NCBI RefSeq assembly: GCF_024363565.1
Contig: NZ_JAJEKE010000018.1
Span: 1 to 64,000 of the forward strand
From: Lutispora saccharofermentans
GTDB lineage: Bacteria; Bacillota; Clostridia; Lutisporales; Lutisporaceae
DNA length: 64,000 nucleotides
Direction of reading: 5' to 3'
Within the stretch, counting starts at the first letter, position 1; the number at the start of each line of letters is the position of its first letter. Below the pieces are notes generated by a model. The model was not told the DNA's origin and ran no database searches. It worked only from the letters and a program-made list of their open reading frames with translations. Both the position numbers and the translations under genes were made by a program. Shown piece by piece: positions 46,127 to 54,460 of this stretch.

Positions 46127-47348
46127 GCTCCTAACTTATATGAATTTAGCATCGAGATATGCAGAGGGTCTTGGAGAATTACCTATTGCAATATACTTAC
46201 GAGAACAGCACAGAATTTTAGAGAGAGTAATAAATGGAGAAGAATATATAGCTGCCACTTATTATGTACCGAATGAAATACTATCACAGTTTGATATACC
46301 TGTCTTATACATAGAAAGAATATCAGGTTTTGGTGCGGCCAATAAACTGCTGGGAAATATCGATATTAAGAGGCAGTATCTCGGTATGCCATCATGCAGT
46401 TGCACATATCAGATATATTATGAGGGCTTGATTGATGAATGCTATATTCCACACCCATCTAGAATAATTGCTTCTAGCTTTGCATGTGACGATGCGTGGT
46501 GGTATTGCAATAAGATGTCACAGAGATATAAGACGGATATATATTTAATTGATGTGTTTCGCAGCAACTCAGAAGAAGCAGAACTATATATAAGTAAACA
46601 GTTGTATGAACTGGATAGTATATTGAAGATAAACTATAAAACAGTTCGGAGCCTGGATAGTATAATAGAACAATCCAATGAGGGGTTGGAGATAAAAGCT
46701 AAAATTGACAGTGTTCGTAAGAATAATCCAGGTATTTTGGATAGCAACACTGCTCTAAAACTTTTCCCTTTATATAATGATTTAGGAAAACCATACGCAA
46801 ACGAAATAATGCAGACATTATATGATTTATTATTAATCAAGGCTGCTCATTATGAGCCTGAAAATAAAATTCGGTTAATCTGGCTTGGTATGATTCCTCT
46901 TTACTATAACAATTTAATAAAAGATATAGAAGAAAGATACAACTGCAGAATAGTTTATGAGGAGTTATTTCAGTATCCTAACAAGCATATAGATAAAAGG
47001 AATATCTATCACAGTATTTCTAAACGAATAATGAATACGCACTTTTTTACTATGCAGCAGCGGATGCGGGATATCATTGAGTACATTGATACCTACAATG
47101 TGGATGGGATAATACACTTTTCACAGAAAAATTGTAGGTTTCTTCCACCAATGCTGCCACTGGTGTACTCAGAGCTTTCTGAATACAAGATACCTATCGT
47201 AGATATTAACGGGGATGTGGCTGACCCATCAGGATTTAGTGATACCATATGGGACAAGCTGGACGCTTTTTTTGAAATACTGAATAGGAGGAAGAAGGAT
47301 GTCAGTAGAAATGTCGACTGCAGAGAACATAGGATTAATCAGGCTTAA
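46119..47348 (+). CDS. 2-hydroxyacyl-CoA dehydratase-like subunit (C-terminal-half type)
   Basis: 409 residues from ATG 46119 (AGGAGG at 46100-46105). It matches the second half of the fused enzyme at 42471: YYVPNEILSQFDIPVLYIER, three candidate cluster Cys (MPSCSCTYQ, SFACDDAWW, KNCRFLPPM) and IDINGDVADPSGFS-like end (VDINGDVADPSGFS). With the gene before it, it forms a second dehydratase of split type. Its 3' end overlaps the crotonase gene by 50 bp. Confidence 0.75.
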   Translation: MNKLLTYMNLASRYAEGLGELPIAIYLREQHRILERVINGEEYIAATYYVPNEILSQFDIPVLYIERISGFGAANKLLGNIDIKRQYLGMPSCSCTYQIYYEGLIDECYIPHPSRIIASSFACDDAWWYCNKMSQRYKTDIYLIDVFRSNSEEAELYISKQLYELDSILKINYKTVRSLDSIIEQSNEGLEIKAKIDSVRKNNPGILDSNTALKLFPLYNDLGKPYANEIMQTLYDLLLIKAAHYEPENKIRLIWLGMIPLYYNNLIKDIEERYNCRIVYEELFQYPNKHIDKRNIYHSISKRIMNTHFFTMQQRMRDIIEYIDTYNVDGIIHFSQKNCRFLPPMLPLVYSELSEYKIPIVDINGDVADPSGFSDTIWDKLDAFFEILNRRKKDVSRNVDCREHRINQA

Positions 47349-48048
47349 TAAAAAACCTACAAACAGCCTTGATTTACAAATGCTTAACGAATTGTATGAT
47401 TGCATCAGGGAAATGGAAGAAAATATGGAGATTATAACAGTTGTTTTAAGCAGTGAGATACATGGAACTTTTTCGTCCGGGCTAGATCTTGGCAATTTAT
47501 ATGTAACGAATGATATAAAACGAACCATGGATAATATATATAATGCTGTTTCAACGATATATAAAATAATATCTAGTATAACTACGTCAAAGAATATTTA
47601 CATTGCCTCAATAAAAGGATATTCTATTGGTTCTGCAATGTCCATTGCATTAGGCTGCGACATTAGAATTGCATGCCATAAGACATGGTTCTGGCTACCA
47701 GATCCGCAGTATGGGGGTCTTCTTGCAGAGGGAGGGCTGGAACTACTTTGTAAATCTATAGGAATTTCTCGGACTAATATGATAGCCCTGACAAATGACC
47801 GGATTGATGCAAAAACAGCGTATGAATGGGGGCTTATTTATCAGATTGTACCAGTCGACATTATCGACGAATGCGCTTTAAAACTAGCGAAGAGATTGTG
47901 TCAGTATTCTGCTAGCACTCTTAGCAGAACTAAGAAAATTATTAATAGAGAGTTATTAACGGAATTTTATAGTACGCAGCTAAATGAAATTTTAGATTCT
48001 AACGAGTTGCATGAGCGCATGAATAAATATTTTATGAAGATGGGATAG
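47299..48048 (+). CDS. Enoyl-CoA hydratase/isomerase (crotonase) family protein
   Basis: 249 residues with crotonase landmarks: oxyanion-hole segments GTFSSGLDL and GYSIGSAMSIALGCDIRIA. The first catalytic Glu (PE-x-x-x-G) reads LPDPQYGG, an Asp, and the second Glu position is not acidic (TNMIALTNDRI). Simple hydration is therefore doubtful; isomerisation, decarboxylation or a structural role is possible. A good GGAGG site supports ATG 47299 inside the previous gene. Confidence 0.85.
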   Translation: MSVEMSTAENIGLIRLNKKPTNSLDLQMLNELYDCIREMEENMEIITVVLSSEIHGTFSSGLDLGNLYVTNDIKRTMDNIYNAVSTIYKIISSITTSKNIYIASIKGYSIGSAMSIALGCDIRIACHKTWFWLPDPQYGGLLAEGGLELLCKSIGISRTNMIALTNDRIDAKTAYEWGLIYQIVPVDIIDECALKLAKRLCQYSASTLSRTKKIINRELLTEFYSTQLNEILDSNELHERMNKYFMKMG

Positions 48049-48059
48049 GGGGAACAAAT

Positions 48060-48809
48060 ATGTCTTTGAGTGGAAAGGTGGCTGTTATATCTGGTGGGAG
48101 CCGAGGTATTGGAAGAGAGGTCGTATCAATATTGTTGGAACATGGTGCAAAGGTAGCATTTACTTATAACAATACCAGTGGAAGCATCAATGAAATCATA
48201 GAGGAAGCAAGCAAATATAGCACAGAAGTGAAGGCATGCAAAGTTGATATCACAAATCAGACAGAAGTGGAAAATATGGTGTCAGATGTTATAAAACAAT
48301 GGGGGACTATAGATGTAATCATAAATAATGCAGGGATAAAAAAGGATAAAACATTAGCTTTTATGTCTGCCGACGAATTTAAAGAAGTAATCGACGTAAA
48401 TCTATTAGGCGCATTTTATCTGACACAATCCGGTATATTTTATATGCTGAAAAAGAAAAAAGGTCGAATTGTAAATATCAGCTCAATAAGCGGCATTAAT
48501 GGAATCGCCGGACAAGTTAACTATTCCAGTTCAAAAGCGGGACTAATAGGGTTTACACGTGCCCTTGCGAAGGAGGTCGCTCCATATGGAATTTCTGTAA
48601 ACGCTGTAGCGCCTGGTGGAGTGGATACCGATATGGTGAAAAGCATGTCCCAGAAAGAACAGGAGAAGATGCTGCTTGGTGTTCCAATGGGGAGAATGTG
48701 TACTCCTAGAGAGGTAGCACAGTTAGTTCTGTTTTTATCAGATAATGATAGCTGCCCGGCATACCTAACTGGCACTATAATTCCGTTGGATGGGGGCTTA
48801 GGTAGCTAA
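48060..48809 (+). CDS. 3-oxoacyl-ACP reductase (FabG-type SDR)
   Basis: 249 residues, the standard FabG size: SGGSRGIGREV cofactor loop, NNAGIKKD, Ser in NISSISG, YSSSKAGLIGFTRALAKE with catalytic Tyr/Lys (about 152-156) and NAVAPGGVDTDM. It reduces 3-ketoacyl-ACP, probably after KS1/KS2 condensation and before the FabZ-like dehydratase. Its stop codon overlaps the start of the next gene by 1 bp. Confidence 0.94.
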   Translation: MSLSGKVAVISGGSRGIGREVVSILLEHGAKVAFTYNNTSGSINEIIEEASKYSTEVKACKVDITNQTEVENMVSDVIKQWGTIDVIINNAGIKKDKTLAFMSADEFKEVIDVNLLGAFYLTQSGIFYMLKKKKGRIVNISSISGINGIAGQVNYSSSKAGLIGFTRALAKEVAPYGISVNAVAPGGVDTDMVKSMSQKEQEKMLLGVPMGRMCTPREVAQLVLFLSDNDSCPAYLTGTIIPLDGGLGS

Positions 48810-50362
48810 TGGCGGTTGAGATAGATACACTTACTAACATGTGGAGTAGAGAGGCATCCATAAGCTTTATAGAAAAGCAATTGTATGAAAGCAAGAAAGT
48901 GTCCATCGTACTTGTTGATGTAGACTTCTTTGTCAATATTGACTCAAAGGTTGGTAAAGCTGAGGGCGATATGATATTAATTCGTATAGGCGTTTTTTTA
49001 AAACACCTGGATAGATGCAAGATAGGGCGATATGGTGGAGATGAGTTTATTCTGATGTTTGAAGATGTATCTCATTATGAATTATATGAATATATTGAGG
49101 CAATAAGGAAATCGTTCAGAAAACAAAGATTTGTGAGCAACGACTCTATATACGCAAAAGTACCAATGACCGCTAGCTTTGGTGTGGCGCACAGTTATAT
49201 GGGCTATAATAGCACGTTGGAATTGCTAAAGGCGGCAGAGATTGCACTGGCAATGGCAAAAAAGCTCGGAAGAAACAGAATCGGAGTTGCACCCGTCAAT
49301 GATATGCATATTCGGTATGAAGGCGATATAAGTGTCTATACCATTGTTGGAGGTGGGCTCAGAGGTTATGATGGAGACGGCAGGCAGGCCTTCAATGCAT
49401 CTATTTCTGAACCCTACGGTGTAGATATTTCTATGAATGGAGAAATCATAATAGCAGATAGAGGTAATCATGTTGTAAGAAAGATTGACAAATCAGGGAT
49501 AATATATACCATTGCTGGCACAGGGGGTTATGGTTACTCAGGAGATGGCAAGCCGGCTATCTATTCAACACTTAACAAACCAAGCGGGGTTGCCGTGGAT
49601 AGATGCGGAAATATATACATAGCAGATACGGGAAATCACTGTATTAGAAATATAGACACTGACGGATATATGCATACAGTCGCTGGGTGCGGAGAGGAGG
49701 GATACTATGGAGATGGAGGGCAAGCGGTAAAAGCCAGGTTAAGCCGCCCTGGCGGGGTTGTTGTTGATGATTATGGAAACATATACACCAATGATTACGG
49801 TAATAATGTAATAAGAAAAATCACGAAGGAAGGGCAAATATCTACTGTGGCTGGTTCAGGTAGTTTTGGATACGATGGTGACGGTGGCTCCCCTCTCAAG
49901 GCTTCGTTAAACAAGCCATATGGACTTGCTATAACAAAAGAAGGAGATATGCTGTACATCGCTGATTATGGAAACAACTGCATAAGGCAGGTGGACTTTC
50001 ATAACGATATTATAAACACTATTTGTGGTACAGGCGTAGCTGGATATACAGAAGAGGATACCGCTGCTGACAAGGCTATGCTGAATGGGCCATATTGGGT
50101 TACTGTGTGGGGAAGGGATATTCTATTTATAGCAGATGGGGAGAACAACTGCATAAGACTATGCAACATTAAATACAACAGTATAAGTACGCTGCTTGGA
50201 AATGGGAACTATGGCTATAGAGATGGGATGCTATTAAACAATGATATACAGATGAATATCCCTGCCGGAATGGCAATAGACCCTATAGAAAAGTCACTGT
50301 ATATCGCTGACTATGGAAACAATGCCATAAGAAAAGCAAAAATTAATCATATAAAGTTATGA
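48809..50362 (+). CDS. GGDEF domain fused to an NHL beta-propeller (copy 2)
   Basis: 517 residues: a GGDEF domain with intact signature RYGGDEF (about 71-77) and VLVDVDFFVNIDSKVG in place of the usual metal/substrate strand. About six NHL blades then run from residue 180 to the end (GYSGDGKPAIYSTLNKPSG, NIYIADTGNHCIRNI, LYIADYGNNAIRKA). There is no membrane anchor. Unlike copy 1 it could still make or bind a cyclic dinucleotide. It is coupled to the FabG gene. Confidence 0.85.
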   Translation: MAVEIDTLTNMWSREASISFIEKQLYESKKVSIVLVDVDFFVNIDSKVGKAEGDMILIRIGVFLKHLDRCKIGRYGGDEFILMFEDVSHYELYEYIEAIRKSFRKQRFVSNDSIYAKVPMTASFGVAHSYMGYNSTLELLKAAEIALAMAKKLGRNRIGVAPVNDMHIRYEGDISVYTIVGGGLRGYDGDGRQAFNASISEPYGVDISMNGEIIIADRGNHVVRKIDKSGIIYTIAGTGGYGYSGDGKPAIYSTLNKPSGVAVDRCGNIYIADTGNHCIRNIDTDGYMHTVAGCGEEGYYGDGGQAVKARLSRPGGVVVDDYGNIYTNDYGNNVIRKITKEGQISTVAGSGSFGYDGDGGSPLKASLNKPYGLAITKEGDMLYIADYGNNCIRQVDFHNDIINTICGTGVAGYTEEDTAADKAMLNGPYWVTVWGRDILFIADGENNCIRLCNIKYNSISTLLGNGNYGYRDGMLLNNDIQMNIPAGMAIDPIEKSLYIADYGNNAIRKAKINHIKL

Positions 50363-50371
50363 GGAAACAAT

Positions 50372-51295
50372 ATGCTTAAGATATTATTGATATTTATATC
50401 AGTTGGGTTGATGTCCTATCTATTATATCATTGCCATCATGCGTATATTCTAGCTTATGAATTGAGCCATCCTAAACGACGCGATGATAAAATTGACAGT
50501 TATTTGTCATTGGTAATTAAGAAATTTGATTTTAAAACCGATGATGGAATCACACTGAAAGGGATTGAAATTGCACCTAAAATGGCTCCAAAGGGAACCA
50601 TACTTACGTGTCATTACCTAGGCGGATCTAAAGAAATGATTGTTCCTTTTATTGATCCATTATTAAAAGCTGGCTATAGGGTCCTCAGTTTTGATTTTAG
50701 AAATCATGGAGAAAGTGAAACAGCAAAAAATATAAAGTTTTCTCTTAAAGATGATTTTTTCTGTTTTTATAAACATATAAAGCAGCTAGGATATGAGGGC
50801 CCATTTGGAATTATTGGCTTTTCTATGGGCTCTACATCAGCAATATTCGGTCTCGATAGGTTTCAGGACATTAAGGCGGCAATTATAGATAGTGGACCGT
50901 TGATCATGGTCCAGGATTATTTTAAATATGTTTTAAAAGATCAGAAAATTCAAAACTCAATTTGCAGGATCTTCTTTCTCTTGATATTCCTTTACTATGC
51001 AGGCTTTAGGAGGATGTCAAGAATGACAATTCTTGTATTAAATAAGATGAAGGAAAAGAAAGTTTTATTCATACATGGAGAAAGGGACAACATAATTCCG
51101 CTATCTGATGCTAAGTTCGCTTTGGCTTCAATGCCTGAAGGAAATGGAGAATTGTGGAGCATACCTGGGTCCAGACATTTAACAAACAGATTTTTGAAAA
51201 AAGAAGAATATGAAAAGAGAATAGTTGATTTTTTCGATTTCCATTTATCTGAAAGGAGTTACATAGATGATGAAAGTAGCACTAATATCTCCTAA
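50372..51295 (+). CDS. Alpha/beta hydrolase with N-terminal membrane anchor
   Basis: 307 residues. A hydrophobic N-terminal helix (about 3-22, KILLIFISVGLMSYLLY) is followed by an alpha/beta-hydrolase fold with the nucleophile in GFSMGS (about 151-156), Asp in HGERDNIIP and His in GSRHLTN. The triad is complete. It could release or trim the product as a thioesterase or esterase near the membrane; that is inferred. It overlaps the next radical SAM gene. Confidence 0.85.
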   Translation: MLKILLIFISVGLMSYLLYHCHHAYILAYELSHPKRRDDKIDSYLSLVIKKFDFKTDDGITLKGIEIAPKMAPKGTILTCHYLGGSKEMIVPFIDPLLKAGYRVLSFDFRNHGESETAKNIKFSLKDDFFCFYKHIKQLGYEGPFGIIGFSMGSTSAIFGLDRFQDIKAAIIDSGPLIMVQDYFKYVLKDQKIQNSICRIFFLLIFLYYAGFRRMSRMTILVLNKMKEKKVLFIHGERDNIIPLSDAKFALASMPEGNGELWSIPGSRHLTNRFLKKEEYEKRIVDFFDFHLSERSYIDDESSTNIS

Positions 51296-52613
51296 GGGAA
51301 ACATGTTTGGAAAAAATAATAGGTTGGTGTCATTTCTTGAGAATTCGAAATATATGGAAAGTTTTAAGACGCTTTGGACAGGCCCTAATCTAGGGTTGTT
51401 GACAATAGCTGCGTCGTTTCCAGATGATTGGGAATGTGAGTATATTGATGAGAATCGTATCCCAATCAATTTTGAAAGTGATTATGATATCGTCTTCATT
51501 AGTGCTATGACACAACAAGCTCAAAGAGCTTACGAAATCGCAGAAACCTATCGCAGTAAAGGAATACTTACAGTGATGGGAGGAATTCATGCGACGGTAA
51601 TGCCCGAAGAAGCCTCACAACATATAGATGTTGTGTTGGTTGGAGAGGGTGAAGCATTATGGCCAAAGTTTATCAAAGATCTTCAGAACAATAATTTACA
51701 TAAAATCTATACTGATGCAAACAAAGGCAGCTATGACCTAAAAAATTCACCTATGCCTCGTTATGACTTATTGAGGAATTATGAATATCTATTGATAACG
51801 ATACAAACAACAAGAGGGTGTCCTCATGACTGTTCTTTTTGTGCCGCCTCAAAAGTCTTCGGAGCATCATACCGAAGAAAAAGCAATGAGCAGATACTTA
51901 AAGAAATAAACGAGATATCCAAGCTCTATCCTGGGACGCTCATTCTATTTGCAGATGATAATGCATTTGTAAACCGCAGGGAAGCAAAAGAGCTTCTAAA
52001 AAACATGATCGGCATGAATCTTAGATGGATAGCACAAACGGATATATCAATTGCCTCAGACAAAGAATTATTGGAGTTGATGGTAAGGGCTGGCTGTCAG
52101 TGGATAGTTATCGGCTTTGAAAGCGTATCTAAGAGTAGTCTGCATAACCTTGATGCCGCAAATTGGAAATTAGGTCAGATAAATAAATATAAGGAATCAA
52201 TTCAGATCATTCAAGAATATGGAATTGGAGTATATGGAACTTTTATTGTCGGGCTAGATAATGATGACCGCGATATCTTCCGTGCAACAAGCAATTTTAT
52301 ATTGGATAATAAGCTATATGGAGCAAATATCACTGTTCCAACGCCCTTGCCAGGAACACAACTAAGGGAAAAACTTTTAAATGAGAATAGAGTACTAGAA
52401 ATGGATTGGAGCTATTATACGTTATGGGATATTGTTATTTCTCCTAAAAAGATGACCCTTATAGAGCTAGAAGACGGACTGATAGACTTATACTATCGAA
52501 TAAACACAAATGTATCAGCTGAAAAACGGCTTATCTACCTAAGACAGCTTACAAAAAATAGAAGGAAATATGAGGCTGCTATCTCGAAAGAAGGGGAAGG
52601 TGGATATCGATGA
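51267..52613 (+). CDS. B12-binding radical SAM enzyme, six-member family (copy F)
   Basis: 448 residues starting MMKVALISPKG (ATG 51267 or 51270). It is closest to copy A: PNLGLLTIAASFPDDW, YIDENRIP, VMGGIHATVMPEE, TRGCPHDCSFCAASKVFG, FADDNAF, QWIVIGFES and FIVGLDNDD. It overlaps the hydrolase gene upstream by 29 bp and the acyltransferase gene downstream by 4 bp. Confidence 0.9.
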   Translation: MMKVALISPKGNMFGKNNRLVSFLENSKYMESFKTLWTGPNLGLLTIAASFPDDWECEYIDENRIPINFESDYDIVFISAMTQQAQRAYEIAETYRSKGILTVMGGIHATVMPEEASQHIDVVLVGEGEALWPKFIKDLQNNNLHKIYTDANKGSYDLKNSPMPRYDLLRNYEYLLITIQTTRGCPHDCSFCAASKVFGASYRRKSNEQILKEINEISKLYPGTLILFADDNAFVNRREAKELLKNMIGMNLRWIAQTDISIASDKELLELMVRAGCQWIVIGFESVSKSSLHNLDAANWKLGQINKYKESIQIIQEYGIGVYGTFIVGLDNDDRDIFRATSNFILDNKLYGANITVPTPLPGTQLREKLLNENRVLEMDWSYYTLWDIVISPKKMTLIELEDGLIDLYYRINTNVSAEKRLIYLRQLTKNRRKYEAAISKEGEGGYR

Positions 52614-53554
52614 TAGGAGATGCAGGATATGCAATCGCTTTTCCTTCCAGAGATGTGTTTTCATTAGGGCTTTGTGCTACTATTTATGACAACTTTAGTG
52701 AATTTAGATCAGTGTTTGACAATGCAAGCGACTATTTCGGCGAAGACCTGTATAGATTCTCATACATAGATACAATCAGCAGGCCGGATCTGCACATGGT
52801 ATGTTTGCTTACTCATTGTTACGGAATATATAAAGTAATATCCAAATACATGAGATTGCCTTTAGCTGCTATTGGATTTAGTCAGGGCGAGTTTACGGCA
52901 GCAGCAGCAGCGAATTGCATTGAATTGCCAAATATATTGAAGCTAGTATACGAGCTTGAATCACTGGTCGATAATGATGAATACCTTAAACTGGGTTCTA
53001 TGGTAAGAGTCGTTCATCTTGATAGACAAAAACTTATTGAATGCTGTAAACAGGTTGATCCTAAGAGTTCGTTTGTTAAGCTTGGTATTTATTTATCAGA
53101 CGATCAGAATATAATATCTGGAGAAAAGGAGCATGTGGATAGGGTATGCAAACTAGCGAAGCATAATGGCGCACGCTGGATTATACCTTTAACGGATAAT
53201 GGAGCTTTCCACAGTCCATTATGTATGAATATTATGCATAAGGCGGAGTATTATTTCGATAAATATCACTTTAAAGATGCTGAATTTCCGGTGTATTCTT
53301 GTGTCGATGGATCTAGTGCAATCAATGGTGCGAAGATCAGGGACAGGCTTTCGAAGCAGATTGGCAATCCAGTTCTATGGGATAAGATAATAAATGATTT
53401 AAGCAAAAAAAATGTGTCTCATATTCTTGAATTAGGCCCGGGTTGTACAGTTTCTGGCAACTCGAGAATCATATGTCCGGATATTTCCTACTCCTGGATG
53501 AATAATTGTCAGGATATTGAAAATTGGCTTGAGAACAATGAGGTGCTCCAATGA
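52610..53554 (+). CDS. FabD-like acyltransferase lacking the malonyl-binding Arg
   Basis: 314 residues with nucleophile motif GFSQGEF (about 90) and the His in GAFHSPL, so the acyltransferase core is present. The Arg that binds the malonyl carboxylate in FabD (LVxxRG) is replaced; the segment reads LVYELESL. A substrate without a free carboxylate (acetyl, acyl) or proof-reading hydrolysis is therefore likelier than malonyl transfer. A normal FabD-like protein is encoded at 60397. Confidence 0.84.
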   Translation: MIGDAGYAIAFPSRDVFSLGLCATIYDNFSEFRSVFDNASDYFGEDLYRFSYIDTISRPDLHMVCLLTHCYGIYKVISKYMRLPLAAIGFSQGEFTAAAAANCIELPNILKLVYELESLVDNDEYLKLGSMVRVVHLDRQKLIECCKQVDPKSSFVKLGIYLSDDQNIISGEKEHVDRVCKLAKHNGARWIIPLTDNGAFHSPLCMNIMHKAEYYFDKYHFKDAEFPVYSCVDGSSAINGAKIRDRLSKQIGNPVLWDKIINDLSKKNVSHILELGPGCTVSGNSRIICPDISYSWMNNCQDIENWLENNEVLQ

Positions 53555-53781
53555 AATGGAATGTATTTGGGTTCCGTGATAGGAGCGGAAATCAGTTAAT
53601 AGTAAATCATGAGATGGTAACTACTGTTGTTAGGACTGGTATTCCCGGCTATTTAGGTGGCGGAGGAAATGCTGTATGGATTACTATTCCGGACAACTTT
53701 TCATTTCAGAATATGACGGAAAGCTTTACGTACTTAAAAGAGAGTAAGGTAATGACTGCTATTAGCCGGCAGTTTTTATAA
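53551..53781 (+). CDS. Small protein of unknown function
   Basis: 76 residues, coupled to the preceding acyltransferase gene (ATGA). Features are a Gly-rich middle (GIPGYLGGGGNAVWITIP) and no Cys, membrane segment or signal peptide. I do not recognise a family. The coupling suggests that it works with the acyltransferase. Confidence 0.6.
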   Translation: MKWNVFGFRDRSGNQLIVNHEMVTTVVRTGIPGYLGGGGNAVWITIPDNFSFQNMTESFTYLKESKVMTAISRQFL

Positions 53782-53811
53782 AAATCTAACAGAATTGGAG
53801 TGTGAATAAAT

Positions 53812-54435
53812 ATGATAATTAAGCCATCTAACTATCTGCAATGCAAAAAAGAAGGTTGCAGCGACATACTAAGGGATAATTTTATGGTTCCAGATCTGGA
53901 AGTGGATACAGAAAAAATAAAAGCTATCATGATAGCGGAGGTTCCACCGGAAAATCCATATGATTACTTTTATGCAAATACTGATGGATCATATATGAAG
54001 ACTACGTTACAGGCTTTCAGAGACGCTGGGGCAGAAGTTGACACTATCCTAGACATATTGAATATGGGGATTTATATTACAACTGCAGTCAAATGTGCAA
54101 AAGTAGGCTATGGTATTCCTACGGCAACTGTTAAGTACTGTAAGGATATACTGGCAGAGGAGCTAAAAATGTTTCCAAACTTACAGGTTTATATGTTAAT
54201 GGGTGATGTTGCGATAAAGGCAATGAACTATATTGTGAAGGAAGAAACAAAAAAGTCAGTAATACCAAGCGGTTCTACATACAAGATAAGATATAATAAT
54301 TATTATTATCATGGAAAGCGAGTGATACCCTCATACCTTATGACTGGGGGGAATTACTTGATAGAAAAAAGCAAGAGGGTAATGATCGCACAAGATATTC
54401 GTGAGATGCTGGGGATAATGAATGACAGGAAATAG
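53812..54435 (+). CDS. Uracil-DNA glycosylase superfamily-like protein
   Basis: 207 residues. IKAIMIAEVPPENPYDYFY (about 38-56) occupies the place of the GExPGxxED motif. YITTAVKCAKVGYGIPTATVKYC and MLMGDVAIKAM follow the pattern of family 4-type enzymes (TnxVKCxP, LGxxA). Four Cys (about 10, 15, 95, 109) could hold an iron-sulfur cluster. With the Fpg-like protein it makes two base-excision-type proteins in one biosynthetic operon. A protective role is inferred, and a non-DNA substrate is possible. Confidence 0.7.
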   Translation: MIIKPSNYLQCKKEGCSDILRDNFMVPDLEVDTEKIKAIMIAEVPPENPYDYFYANTDGSYMKTTLQAFRDAGAEVDTILDILNMGIYITTAVKCAKVGYGIPTATVKYCKDILAEELKMFPNLQVYMLMGDVAIKAMNYIVKEETKKSVIPSGSTYKIRYNNYYYHGKRVIPSYLMTGGNYLIEKSKRVMIAQDIREMLGIMNDRK

Positions 54436-54460
54436 AGAAAAGTAATGAGGTTGATGATAG

